Source of the DNA: Rubripirellula sp.
GTDB lineage: Bacteria > Planctomycetota > Planctomycetia > Pirellulales > Pirellulaceae
DNA: 64,000 bases
Reading direction: 5' to 3'
Assembly: GCA_012270065.1 (NCBI GenBank)
Contig: JAAXJB010000112.1
Span: forward strand, 24,504-88,503
How positions within the stretch are numbered: position 1 is the stretch's first letter; each line of letters opens with the position of its first letter. The translations under genes and the position numbers were made by a program. Of the stretch, positions 53,792-61,889 are shown piece by piece. Under the pieces are notes generated by a model. The model was not told the DNA's origin and ran no database searches. It was given only the letters and a program-made list of their open reading frames with translations.

Positions 53792-54562
53792 TCAGCCTCG
53801 AGCCCGATCAGGCTTGGCAAGCCCACCACCAAGCGTCCCATCATCGAGTTCCTGAACGGTTCTACCGAGAACAATATCAAAATTGGCTTCCAACTCACCA
53901 ATCCTCGATCCTTTGATCGGATTGAATCCGACGAGCAGGGAGTCACGGGCCGCCTGATTAGCAAGACGCTTGAACAGGAAATCCTGCTCGTTCATGGGAT
54001 GCCCTTTGACCAGCATCTGCGTGGTCAGAACACGATGTCCATTTTTGCTGACGCCAAAGTGGATGTGCGGTGTTCTGCCGGGATAAGGCACTGGCTTGAT
54101 CGTGCGGAAAAAGTAGCGTCCCTGGCTGTCAGTCAAGTAACGGCCGTAACCCTGAAAATTGGCGTCAGCCTTGGTTTTATTACTGGAACGACTATGAAGA
54201 TAGGCTCCCCCAGCATCACACTGCCAGATTTCAACGAACGCATTTCGAATTGGCTGCCCGTTTTTGCCTAACACACGCCCCGAAAGGTAGGTAATCTCTC
54301 CGACACCCGGATTCAGCGAGTCGTTGATCAGGAGAAGGTCGTTGTCGGTATCAAGCGGAAGGCGATCAGGGTAGAACGGACCTTCCACCATGCTTGCCGT
54401 GCGAACCAGGCCACCTTCAACTTCCTCTGCAAAGCATCCTGGAATCGCGAATGCGGCGGAAAGCAACGCAGAACTTTTCAGCAAAGATCTTCGATTCATC
54501 GACATCCAATGCCGATCAGATTCCGATCCGGATTCCGCCTTGGGATGAGCTTTCATGGCCAT
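53792..54562 (-). CDS. Tat-exported intradiol ring-cleavage dioxygenase family protein
   Basis: A 256-residue member of the protocatechuate 3,4-dioxygenase-like family, which opens catechol rings between the hydroxyls using Fe(III). The start (GAGGA ahead of ATG 54562) leads to MNRRSLLKSSALLSAAFAIPGC, a Tat signal with lipobox-like Cys. Two Tyr and two His iron ligands are visible: Tyr in EGPFYPDR, Tyr in KPVPYPGRTPHIHFGV, and the two His in PHIHF; the beta-sandwich core VLGKNGQPIRNAFVEIWQCDAGGAY is standard. Exported single-subunit forms of this type are known in several bacteria; substrate could be aromatic plant or algal phenolics. It stands alone without catabolic partners. Confidence 0.88.
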   Translation of the reverse strand: MAMKAHPKAESGSESDRHWMSMNRRSLLKSSALLSAAFAIPGCFAEEVEGGLVRTASMVEGPFYPDRLPLDTDNDLLLINDSLNPGVGEITYLSGRVLGKNGQPIRNAFVEIWQCDAGGAYLHSRSSNKTKADANFQGYGRYLTDSQGRYFFRTIKPVPYPGRTPHIHFGVSKNGHRVLTTQMLVKGHPMNEQDFLFKRLANQAARDSLLVGFNPIKGSRIGELEANFDIVLGRTVQELDDGTLGGGLAKPDRARG

Positions 54563-55003
54563 TCTGTTTCCTCATTCAAATCGTGGTCAAGGATGTTACT
54601 TTGCTATCGTAAAATCAGGTCGCTCGCCACAGGCAAGGCCATGTCAGCGTCACGACGATGCTGACACTTTACGCTCAATTGATCTCGATGGATGTAAAGG
54701 AATTGTAACAGCACTGGGCGTCTGACTCGATGATGCCACCTGAAACCCGGCAACCTCACCGAGCCCCCCACAACAGCACACGCTTCAGAGCAGCAACCGC
54801 CTGCCAGAATGTCGGGTTGGAAGATGCTGTTCGGGCAACACCCGCTGGCTTCACCCCCCCGTGGCTAGATAGACTGGGAACTTGCACGGCGGAAAAACAC
54901 TCGGAAAAGGACAAAGGTATCCAGGTTGGGTACCGGGTGGGATTCATCAGAATTCCGCCCAACCGGCCAGCAGTTTGCGAGGTGCCGAGCAGGAGCCACG
55001 ACA
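54563..55003. other. Divergent intergenic region, nothing recognised
   Basis: About 440 bases between the dioxygenase and speA, on opposite strands. ORF 54730-55068 has no domain. Promoters for both genes should lie here; none is certain. Confidence 0.35.
54991..54995 (+). promoter_or_regulatory. Shine-Dalgarno fixing the GTG start of speA
   Basis: AGGAG eight bases before GTG 55004, which starts the family N-terminus (TDTTKTRFWSPQQSAELY). The track start at 54926 lies ahead of this site. Confidence 0.7.
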
Positions 55004-56926
55004 GTGACGGACACAACGAAAACTCGATTCTGGTCGCCCCAACAAAGCGCCGAGCTGTACGAAATTGATCGTTGGAGCGACGGCTACTTCAACATTTCAG
55101 ACCGGGGCACAATCACAGTCTCCCCAACGCGCCAGGCAGAAGACGGGATTGACCTGAAGGAACTCATCGACGGTCTGAAACAACGAGGTCTCGACCTGCC
55201 CATTCTGATCCGTTTCAACGGGATCCTGGGAGACCGCCTGAAAACACTCAGCCAATGTTTTCAAAAGGCAATTGACGAGAACGGTTACCAGAATGGATAT
55301 CGCTGCATCTATCCCATCAAGGTCAACCAGCAGCGTGATGTTGTCCAGCAGATCATTCGCCACGGACAGCAATTCGGCTCAGGTGTCGAGGCTGGAAGCA
55401 AACCTGAACTGCTGGCGGTTGTCGCAATGACCGATGCGGATACGCCAATCATCTGCAATGGTTTCAAGGATGCCGAGTTCATCCGCATGGCATTGCTGGC
55501 TCAGAGGCTTGGACGCACGGTGATTCCGGTGGTTGAGAAAGTCAGTGAACTGGATCTGATTCTCGAGATTTCCGAAGAACTCGGTGTTCGCCCGACTTTG
55601 GGTATGCGTGTCAAGCTTGCCACGCGGGGTTCGGGACGTTGGCAAGCCAGCGGTGGCTACCGCAGTAAATTCGGACTCACCGTTGCGGAAATGCTCAATC
55701 AGCTCGACCGCTTGATCGACCACGGCATGGGTGACTGTTTCCAGTTGCTGCATTTTCATGTGGGCAGCCAGGTAGGAAACATAAGACAGCTCAAGGCAGC
55801 ACTTGTCGAGGCAGCGAGAATCTATGTTGACCTGCATCGCCGTGGTGCAGGCTTGAAGTATCTCGACGTTGGAGGCGGGTTGGGTGTCGACTACGACGGC
55901 TCACAAAGCGACACCGCCTCAAGCATGAACTACACCGTGCAGGAATATGCCAACGACGTCGTGTTCCACGTCCAGACTGTTTGCGATGAGGCAGCTGTCC
56001 CCCACCCTCAATTGATATCGGAAAGCGGCAGGGCAATCGCTGCCCATCACAGCGTACTTGTCGTAGAAACTCTGGGTGTTACATCGCAGGGTAATGTGCA
56101 AGCAGTTCCCATGCAGGTTCCAGAGCATTATGAGCAGCCAGTGCTCGATCTCTGGAATACATTCTGCGACCTCAGCAGCGAAAACATCCATGAGTCATAC
56201 CACGATGCACAACTAGCTTTGGACATGTGCATGAGTTTATTCAGTGGGGGCTATCTTCCACTGGAACAACGAGTGACAGCAGAGGACCTGTTCTTTTCTC
56301 TATGCCATCGCATCCGTGACATGGCAAATGCGCAGCAGGATCCGCATGTGGACTTCAAAGAGCTTGATCGCATGCTCTCCGACATCTACTTCGTCAACTT
56401 TTCCCTCTTTCAATCCATTCCCGATTCCTGGGCGATCAACCATCTTTTTCCAGTCGTTCCAGTGCACCGTCTGGATGAACAGCCTACAAGACACGCTGTG
56501 CTAGGTGACATCACCTGCGATAGCGATGGAAAAGTGGATCGATTCATCGACGGCGGCAAACAGAAAAGAACGCTTCTGCTGCACGATCTTCGCCCGAATG
56601 AACCTTATCAGCTTGCGGTATTCATGGTCGGCGCCTATCAGGAAATCCTGGGTGACCTGCACAACCTGTTTGGTGATACCCATGCCGTGCATGTTGATGT
56701 TCACAACGGCAATGCAAAGGTGCAGTCGATCGTCAAAGGCGATACCGTTCGCGAAGTACTCGGTTATGTCCAATACGAAGGGCGTGAACTGGTAGACAAA
56801 CTACAGGATGCGGTCGAAGACGCTTTGCAACACGGTCACATCACCAACGAACAAGCCGGCGACACCGTTTCATTTTACGAACAGGCTCTCGCACATTACA
56901 CCTACTTGTCGGGCCGCAGCGAATGA
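55004..56926 (+). CDS. speA: Biosynthetic arginine decarboxylase
   Basis: Converts arginine to agmatine, the first step of the route to putrescine. Length 640 residues from the GTG at 55004, matching E. coli SpeA (658). PLP features are clear: YPIKVNQQRDVVQQI with the Schiff-base Lys, GVEAGSKPEL, HFHVGSQVGNI, YLDVGGGLGVDYDG and the C-terminal catalytic region DITCDSDGKVDRF. It does not contain a signal peptide. Together with the SpeD- and SpeE-like genes at 36-41 kb it shows that this organism makes polyamine precursors, although no agmatinase or agmatine deiminase gene is visible in the window. Confidence 0.95.
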   Translation: MTDTTKTRFWSPQQSAELYEIDRWSDGYFNISDRGTITVSPTRQAEDGIDLKELIDGLKQRGLDLPILIRFNGILGDRLKTLSQCFQKAIDENGYQNGYRCIYPIKVNQQRDVVQQIIRHGQQFGSGVEAGSKPELLAVVAMTDADTPIICNGFKDAEFIRMALLAQRLGRTVIPVVEKVSELDLILEISEELGVRPTLGMRVKLATRGSGRWQASGGYRSKFGLTVAEMLNQLDRLIDHGMGDCFQLLHFHVGSQVGNIRQLKAALVEAARIYVDLHRRGAGLKYLDVGGGLGVDYDGSQSDTASSMNYTVQEYANDVVFHVQTVCDEAAVPHPQLISESGRAIAAHHSVLVVETLGVTSQGNVQAVPMQVPEHYEQPVLDLWNTFCDLSSENIHESYHDAQLALDMCMSLFSGGYLPLEQRVTAEDLFFSLCHRIRDMANAQQDPHVDFKELDRMLSDIYFVNFSLFQSIPDSWAINHLFPVVPVHRLDEQPTRHAVLGDITCDSDGKVDRFIDGGKQKRTLLLHDLRPNEPYQLAVFMVGAYQEILGDLHNLFGDTHAVHVDVHNGNAKVQSIVKGDTVREVLGYVQYEGRELVDKLQDAVEDALQHGHITNEQAGDTVSFYEQALAHYTYLSGRSE

Positions 56927-57554
56927 CAAGCTCGTGCATGAAGAAGGCGATCGTGAAACCACGGCCAACGCCGACACTCTACGGCCGCTCCGCATGGCAA
57001 GACGCCGTCAACAGCATTCGAACAATACCGGAAAAACAGAAGCGGCCCGTGTCGATGCCTCCCGACAGAGACTCCATGCAAAGACTCCATGTAAGGGTTC
57101 TCGGGAGAACCGTCTTTGGCCCTGCAGGGCGACACACTGCCGGATTACCTTCCCCCGGCAAACAGGACGCCGACCGTGTAATTCCACAAACAACGTGTAA
57201 TTCCAAAAAACTCTGGATTCACCTGACAAACGCACACCCATTGCTCGGTGGCGGGAGAGCAGCCACCCGAACGGTTTTTGCCACCCCACAGTCCGAGGCC
57301 GACATTCGGACAAAACCATTGTAATTTGCGGTAAAACCCACAAACCGGAACGGCATTTCCCAAAGTCAGCCGAGGCGACGAAGGGTCCTGAGTGCAGTGT
57401 CTGAAGGCGACATAACCCGGCCGCTTTTGCGGTAGACGCTGGTCGGCTATCGCTCGCCTGCTACCATAGAGGGATACGCGAAGGACACAATATTTGCTTC
57501 ATCCAGCGACGCCCGTGTCTCTGCTGCCGACGAGAACAAGCCGAGGAGAAATCG
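56927..57554. other. Intergenic region with short direct repeats
   Basis: About 630 bases between speA and the NPCBM-like gene. A frame at 56923-57324 overlaps the speA stop as ATGA, but its translation has no protein-like features. AGACTCCATG occurs twice 13 bases apart (57069, 57082) and CGTGTAATTCCA twice 19 bases apart (57175, 57194). No other feature is seen. Confidence 0.4.
57543..57548 (+). promoter_or_regulatory. Shine-Dalgarno supporting a TTG start
   Basis: GAGGAG six bases before TTG 57555. It is the only good ribosome site near the N-terminus of the NPCBM-like protein and supports the TTG as the true start. Confidence 0.7.
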
Positions 57555-58718
57555 TTGTCCATCCTGCTCACCGCCAAATGGCTGATCCCGCTGGTTCACA
57601 CTTTGACGCTGGCAGTCCTGCCTGTTGTCGTTGAAACCACGGACGGAAAGAAAATTCGTGGTGAACTTTCAGGCATCACCGCTGACAAGTTGCTTGTGAC
57701 AGCCGCCGGAAGTACTCAAGAGCTGTCTTTCGACGATCTTGTGTCGATGGAGCGAACAGATTTCACTCCGAAAGTCCCCCCAGCCACGAACGTTGCATTT
57801 GCCAATGGCTCGAGGGTTTTCACGGGAGGGCTGACTTTTGACGGGCAGGGCGTGCTAGTCAGTCCACGACGCCAGGAACCGCTGCTGGCACCCGTCAAGA
57901 AACTACGATCCATACGCTTCCGAAAATCGTCAGCAGAAACGGATGCCCAGTGGCTCGGCCTCGCAAACGTAGAAAGCAAACGCGACACCCTGGTCATCCG
58001 CCGCCCGGGCAATCGTCTTGACCCACAGGAAGGCATCATTCTGGCCATCAAGGATGCAATCGTCGTGTTCGATCTTGACGGTACAGAAATCGACGCGCCG
58101 ATGAATCAGCTCGAAGGCATCGTATTCGGCGGCAAGGCCGAAGTGGAGAAAACTCCTCCTCTCAGACTGACTGACATCTACGGGTCCACCTGGCTACTCA
58201 CCAGCATCAAAACGGACGCGGATGGTGAATCATTGAACATCCAACTCGATGACAGCCTCGAACATGCAATCCCGATGGACCAAGTGGCAAGAATCGACTG
58301 GAGCAGTGGAGTGCTTCTGCTGTCGGCAGAAAAGCCATCGGTATCAAAGTTCACGCCGTACCTTGCGACCAACGTTGCACCAGACCTGGTAGACCGGTTC
58401 TTTGCCCCCCGTCAACAGGGCGAAGCAGACTTGCAGATGAATGGTGGTTCCGTTTTGGAATACAGACTTGATCCGGAATTCAAAAGGTTTGCCGGCGCTG
58501 TAGTTCGCGGACAGGCGGACGGGGTCAACGGAGCGTTGAAAGTCAACATCAAACTCGACGACAAGCTGGTCTGGAGTGAGTCGCTGACGGACGCTCAACC
58601 ACGCGGCTTTGATATCGAAACAGGAAAGGCTCGAAAGGTCAGGCTGGAGGTTGGACTGGGTGGCGACGGCGATGCAGGTGACAACATTCGTTTGCTTCGC
58701 CCACGTTTACTGAAGTGA
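57555..58718 (+). CDS. Exported protein with NPCBM-like C-terminal domain
   Basis: A 387-residue protein starting at TTG. A hydrophobic N-terminal stretch (LIPLVHTLTLAVLPVVVE) looks like a short signal peptide. Several beta-rich segments follow (VVVETTDGKKIRGELSGITADKLLVTA, SLNIQLDDSLEHAIPMDQVARIDWSSG) of a type seen repeatedly in planctomycete exported proteins. The last 110 residues (LEYRLDPEFKRFAGAVVRGQ, VNIKLDDKLVWSESLTD, ARKVRLEVGLGGDGDAGDNIRL) resemble the NPCBM/galactose-binding-like domain that binds carbohydrate. It precedes the HtrA trio on the same strand with a 170-base gap, so linkage is possible but not shown. Confidence 0.75.
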   Translation: MSILLTAKWLIPLVHTLTLAVLPVVVETTDGKKIRGELSGITADKLLVTAAGSTQELSFDDLVSMERTDFTPKVPPATNVAFANGSRVFTGGLTFDGQGVLVSPRRQEPLLAPVKKLRSIRFRKSSAETDAQWLGLANVESKRDTLVIRRPGNRLDPQEGIILAIKDAIVVFDLDGTEIDAPMNQLEGIVFGGKAEVEKTPPLRLTDIYGSTWLLTSIKTDADGESLNIQLDDSLEHAIPMDQVARIDWSSGVLLLSAEKPSVSKFTPYLATNVAPDLVDRFFAPRQQGEADLQMNGGSVLEYRLDPEFKRFAGAVVRGQADGVNGALKVNIKLDDKLVWSESLTDAQPRGFDIETGKARKVRLEVGLGGDGDAGDNIRLLRPRLLK

Positions 58719-58887
58719 TTCATCAACCCAAGTACGGCAAACCTGACTCACAAGCCAACGAACCAGCATGAAAATGCACCCATACATACTGCAGGCCAGA
58801 TGATGCATTCGAAATCGCGGCACTTCCTGCGAATCGGGAATAACGCCGGACATCGAAGAAAAGCCTGACTACCATTGTTTACCTGAC

Positions 58888-60873
58888 ATGAAGCTCACAA
58901 TTATCGAACTGATGAAAAAAGCACGACGACTCAACAGCCTGCTAGCGCTCGTCCTGACCCTGTGGTTCAGTAGCCCTTCAACAGCTTCAGACCCGATTGA
59001 ACTGGATCCAGTCCTGGAAGCAGTCGAAACCCGTCGGATCGAATCGATCGCCCGCGCCGTACCATCGGCGGTCAGCGTCTTTGTACCTGGCGGCGGAGGC
59101 GGTGGCAGCGGAGTGGTGATATCGCCTGACGGTTATGCACTGACCAACTTTCATGTCACAAGCCCTGCGGGCTCTTTCATGCGCTGCGGCATGAGCGATG
59201 GAAACGTGTACGATGCAGTCATCGTTGGGATCGACCCTGTGGGCGACCTGGCAATGATCCGACTGCTTGGACGCAGCGACTTTCCAACTGCCACACTGGG
59301 CAACAGTCGAACGGCCCAAGCCGGAGACTGGTGCATGGTAATCGGCAATCCTTTTCTGCTGGCAACCAATCTGAAACCGACCGTGACCTATGGAATCCTC
59401 AGCGGCGTAGGGCGTTATCAATATCCTTCGGGCACTTTGCTTGAATACGGGGACTGCCTGCAAACCGATGCCTCTGTTAATCCCGGCAACTCGGGTGGTC
59501 CCATCTATGATGCCGAAGGTCGACTGCTGGGCATCATCGGCCGCTGCTCCTTTGAGAAACGTGGTCGAGTGAACGTCGGAGTTGGCTATGCAATTTCGAT
59601 CAATCAGGCTGAGAATTTCATTGGATACCTGCACAGCGGTCGCATTGTTGATCACGCGACACTTGGTGCCACCGTGTCAACTGACCCGGATGGGGGCGCC
59701 GTGGTATCGAACATTCTGGAATCCAGCGACGCTTATCGCCGCGGTCTGCGGTATGGGGCAGAAATTCTCGAAATCGATGGCCGGACCGTACAGACGGCCA
59801 ATGACGTCCAAAATGTACTCGCCACGCTGCCCAGTGGCTGGCGTGTCAAACTCGCGTATCGTTCGAAAGGACAAACCGTTGAAACGCTGGTTCGTTTGAT
59901 GGGTGTTCACCTGGAAGACGAACTGCTGAAAAAGATGGCCGGGGCACTCCCTCCTCCTCCGCCTCGCCCGCAACAGCCCGGCGACAACAAGGACAAACCG
60001 AAGGACGGCGACGCCCCGGATGGCGAAAAAGAGAACAAGCCGCCGCAAAGGGGTCCACGTGGTCAACCTGCAGGCAAGCCAGCCATAAAGATCCCGCAGA
60101 AGGTCAAGGACCAGCTGGTAGAAAGAAAAGGATTTGCCAACTACCACTTCAACCTTGTTGAACAGAAAGCGTTCATCAACGCCCTGCGGAACCAGTTCCC
60201 CAGCAGAAACAAAGAACAGCCGGTGGCAGAGGCAGACGAAAACGCCAGTCCAAAACAGGCATGGGTGATCCGTGGAGAAACAGTGGAAGAATCGCCAAAG
60301 CCCATCACGATTCAGATCGACACAGACAGGATGTCACTCGCGATTGGGAAACAGACTTTCGAAATCAGCAAGCGGAGTAAAATGTACGATGCCATCACCG
60401 ATGGTGACCCGACAGGCGTCCTGCCGGCGTTGGACGCGTGGCGGAGGATGCTCGACGATGGCCCCCGGAAATTCGGCGAATCGTACTATCTGGGAACAAT
60501 GCCTCTTGGCGGCGAACGCCCGCTACGCGACGTCATGGTCGGAATCGCAGGAGAACTGCAGGTGCGTTGGCTGAGCCACCCCGAGACAGGACTGGTCGAA
60601 GCCATCGAAGTGTTCGCTGATCGCGATGAAGACCCTGCGGAACTATGGGTCTTACGAGAGGGTGATTCGCAATCGATGCCGACCATTCTGGATCTTCGTT
60701 ACGGCTTGGACAGCAGACTGAAAATCAAGGTCAACTCATGGGAATCTGTCCCAGGCAGTGAACTTGAGTGGGACAACGGAGAAAAGAATGCCGCTGTCGG
60801 GCCTGCTCGACCACTGATTCAAAACGCGACCGGGTCAAAATTGGCTCTTGCCAACAAAGAGGTGAGTTCATGA
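58888..60873 (+). CDS. HtrA/DegP-type serine protease with PDZ domain and long C-terminal extension
   Basis: A 661-residue exported protease. After a signal peptide comes a trypsin-like domain with an intact triad: His in ALTNFHVTSPAG, Asp in DPVGDLAMIRL and Ser in NPGNSGGPIYD. A PDZ domain follows (ILESSDAYRRGLRYGAEILEIDGRTVQ). Then a Pro/Lys/Asp-rich linker (PPPPPRPQQPGDNKDKPKDGDAPDGE) leads to an unknown C-terminal domain of about 250 residues that is not found in DegP. It begins an operon with two related genes by 4-base overlaps. It probably degrades or processes misfolded envelope proteins. Confidence 0.92.
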   Translation: MKLTIIELMKKARRLNSLLALVLTLWFSSPSTASDPIELDPVLEAVETRRIESIARAVPSAVSVFVPGGGGGGSGVVISPDGYALTNFHVTSPAGSFMRCGMSDGNVYDAVIVGIDPVGDLAMIRLLGRSDFPTATLGNSRTAQAGDWCMVIGNPFLLATNLKPTVTYGILSGVGRYQYPSGTLLEYGDCLQTDASVNPGNSGGPIYDAEGRLLGIIGRCSFEKRGRVNVGVGYAISINQAENFIGYLHSGRIVDHATLGATVSTDPDGGAVVSNILESSDAYRRGLRYGAEILEIDGRTVQTANDVQNVLATLPSGWRVKLAYRSKGQTVETLVRLMGVHLEDELLKKMAGALPPPPPRPQQPGDNKDKPKDGDAPDGEKENKPPQRGPRGQPAGKPAIKIPQKVKDQLVERKGFANYHFNLVEQKAFINALRNQFPSRNKEQPVAEADENASPKQAWVIRGETVEESPKPITIQIDTDRMSLAIGKQTFEISKRSKMYDAITDGDPTGVLPALDAWRRMLDDGPRKFGESYYLGTMPLGGERPLRDVMVGIAGELQVRWLSHPETGLVEAIEVFADRDEDPAELWVLREGDSQSMPTILDLRYGLDSRLKIKVNSWESVPGSELEWDNGEKNAAVGPARPLIQNATGSKLALANKEVSS

Positions 60874-61889
60874 ATCGTATATCTGGTTTGATCGTGGCAC
60901 TGTTGACCATCGCACTGCTCGTTGCTTCGACATCACCAATGGCCCATGCGGAGGCCCCTTTGGGGAAATGGGTACGTGATGCCCAGAAACGTGTTGTGAA
61001 GATCTATGGTGCGGGTGGCTTGAAAGGTCTGGAAGCCTATCAGAGTGGTTTCCTTGTCTCGCCCGATGGCCACATCGCAACTGCGTGGAGCTACGTACTG
61101 GACGTCAATCCCGTTGTTCTGCTTGATGATGGGCGGCGTTTCGAATCAAAAATTGTTGGATTCGAACCTGCGTTGGAATTGGCAGTTCTGAAAATTGATG
61201 CGACCGACACACCGTTTTTTGAACTCAACGAAAAGCGTTCTGTGGACTGGGGCGACCCTGTGATTGCAGTGAGCAACCTGTTCAACATTGCCACTGGAAA
61301 CGAACCTGCCAGCGTGATGCAGGGAACAGTCGCATCCACCGCGGATTTGAACGCGAGAAGGGGAACATTCAAGACACCTTATCGCGGACAGGTTCTGGTG
61401 CTTGATCTGATTGCCAACAACCCTGGTGCTGCCGGAGGGGCAGTCATCGACACGGATGGTCAGTTGGCAGGAATGCTTGGAAAAGAGTTGCGTGACGCAA
61501 CGACAGGTGTATGGCTGAACTATGCCGTGCCGGCCGATGCCCTGCGAACAACCGTTGGTGACATCATCGCAGGCAGGAAAACCACCGCAGTCGATGCGAC
61601 CACCAAGACATTGCCTCGCAAAGACTCGCATAACCCCGCTGCCCTGGGGCTCGTGCTGGTGCCTGACGTTTTGGAGATAACGCCAGCATTTGTGGACAAA
61701 GTAAAACCGGACAGCCCGGCATCGCGTGCATCTCTGAAAGCCGATGATCTGATTCTGCTGGTCAACGGCCAGCGAGTGGACGGCCAACGTACTTTACGTT
61801 CACTGCTGCGGACAATCGACCGACGCGATGATGTTGAACTGACGGTTCAACGCGACACAGACATTCTTCCCGTTACACTGCAACCGTGA
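60870..61889 (+). CDS. HtrA-like pseudoprotease with PDZ domain
   Basis: A 339-residue exported protein. It starts at ATG 60870, overlapping the stop of the intact protease (ATGA); the track start at 60768 is inside that gene. The HtrA fold is clear (SGFLVSPDGHIATAW, LVLDLIANNPGAAGGAVIDTDGQLAGML), as is the PDZ domain (VKPDSPASRASLKADDLILLVNGQRV), but all three catalytic positions are changed: His to Ser in ATAWSYV, Asp to Glu in LELAVLKI, and Ser to Ala in NPGAAGG. It is therefore not expected to cut peptide bonds. A binding, chaperone or regulatory role beside the active neighbour is likely. Confidence 0.88.
   Translation: MNRISGLIVALLTIALLVASTSPMAHAEAPLGKWVRDAQKRVVKIYGAGGLKGLEAYQSGFLVSPDGHIATAWSYVLDVNPVVLLDDGRRFESKIVGFEPALELAVLKIDATDTPFFELNEKRSVDWGDPVIAVSNLFNIATGNEPASVMQGTVASTADLNARRGTFKTPYRGQVLVLDLIANNPGAAGGAVIDTDGQLAGMLGKELRDATTGVWLNYAVPADALRTTVGDIIAGRKTTAVDATTKTLPRKDSHNPAALGLVLVPDVLEITPAFVDKVKPDSPASRASLKADDLILLVNGQRVDGQRTLRSLLRTIDRRDDVELTVQRDTDILPVTLQP

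Noticed and set aside
56923-57324. 133-codon frame overlapping the speA stop as ATGA
   Set aside because: The translation has no hydrophobic core, motif or helix pattern, and contains the local direct repeats; the ATGA overlap seems accidental.
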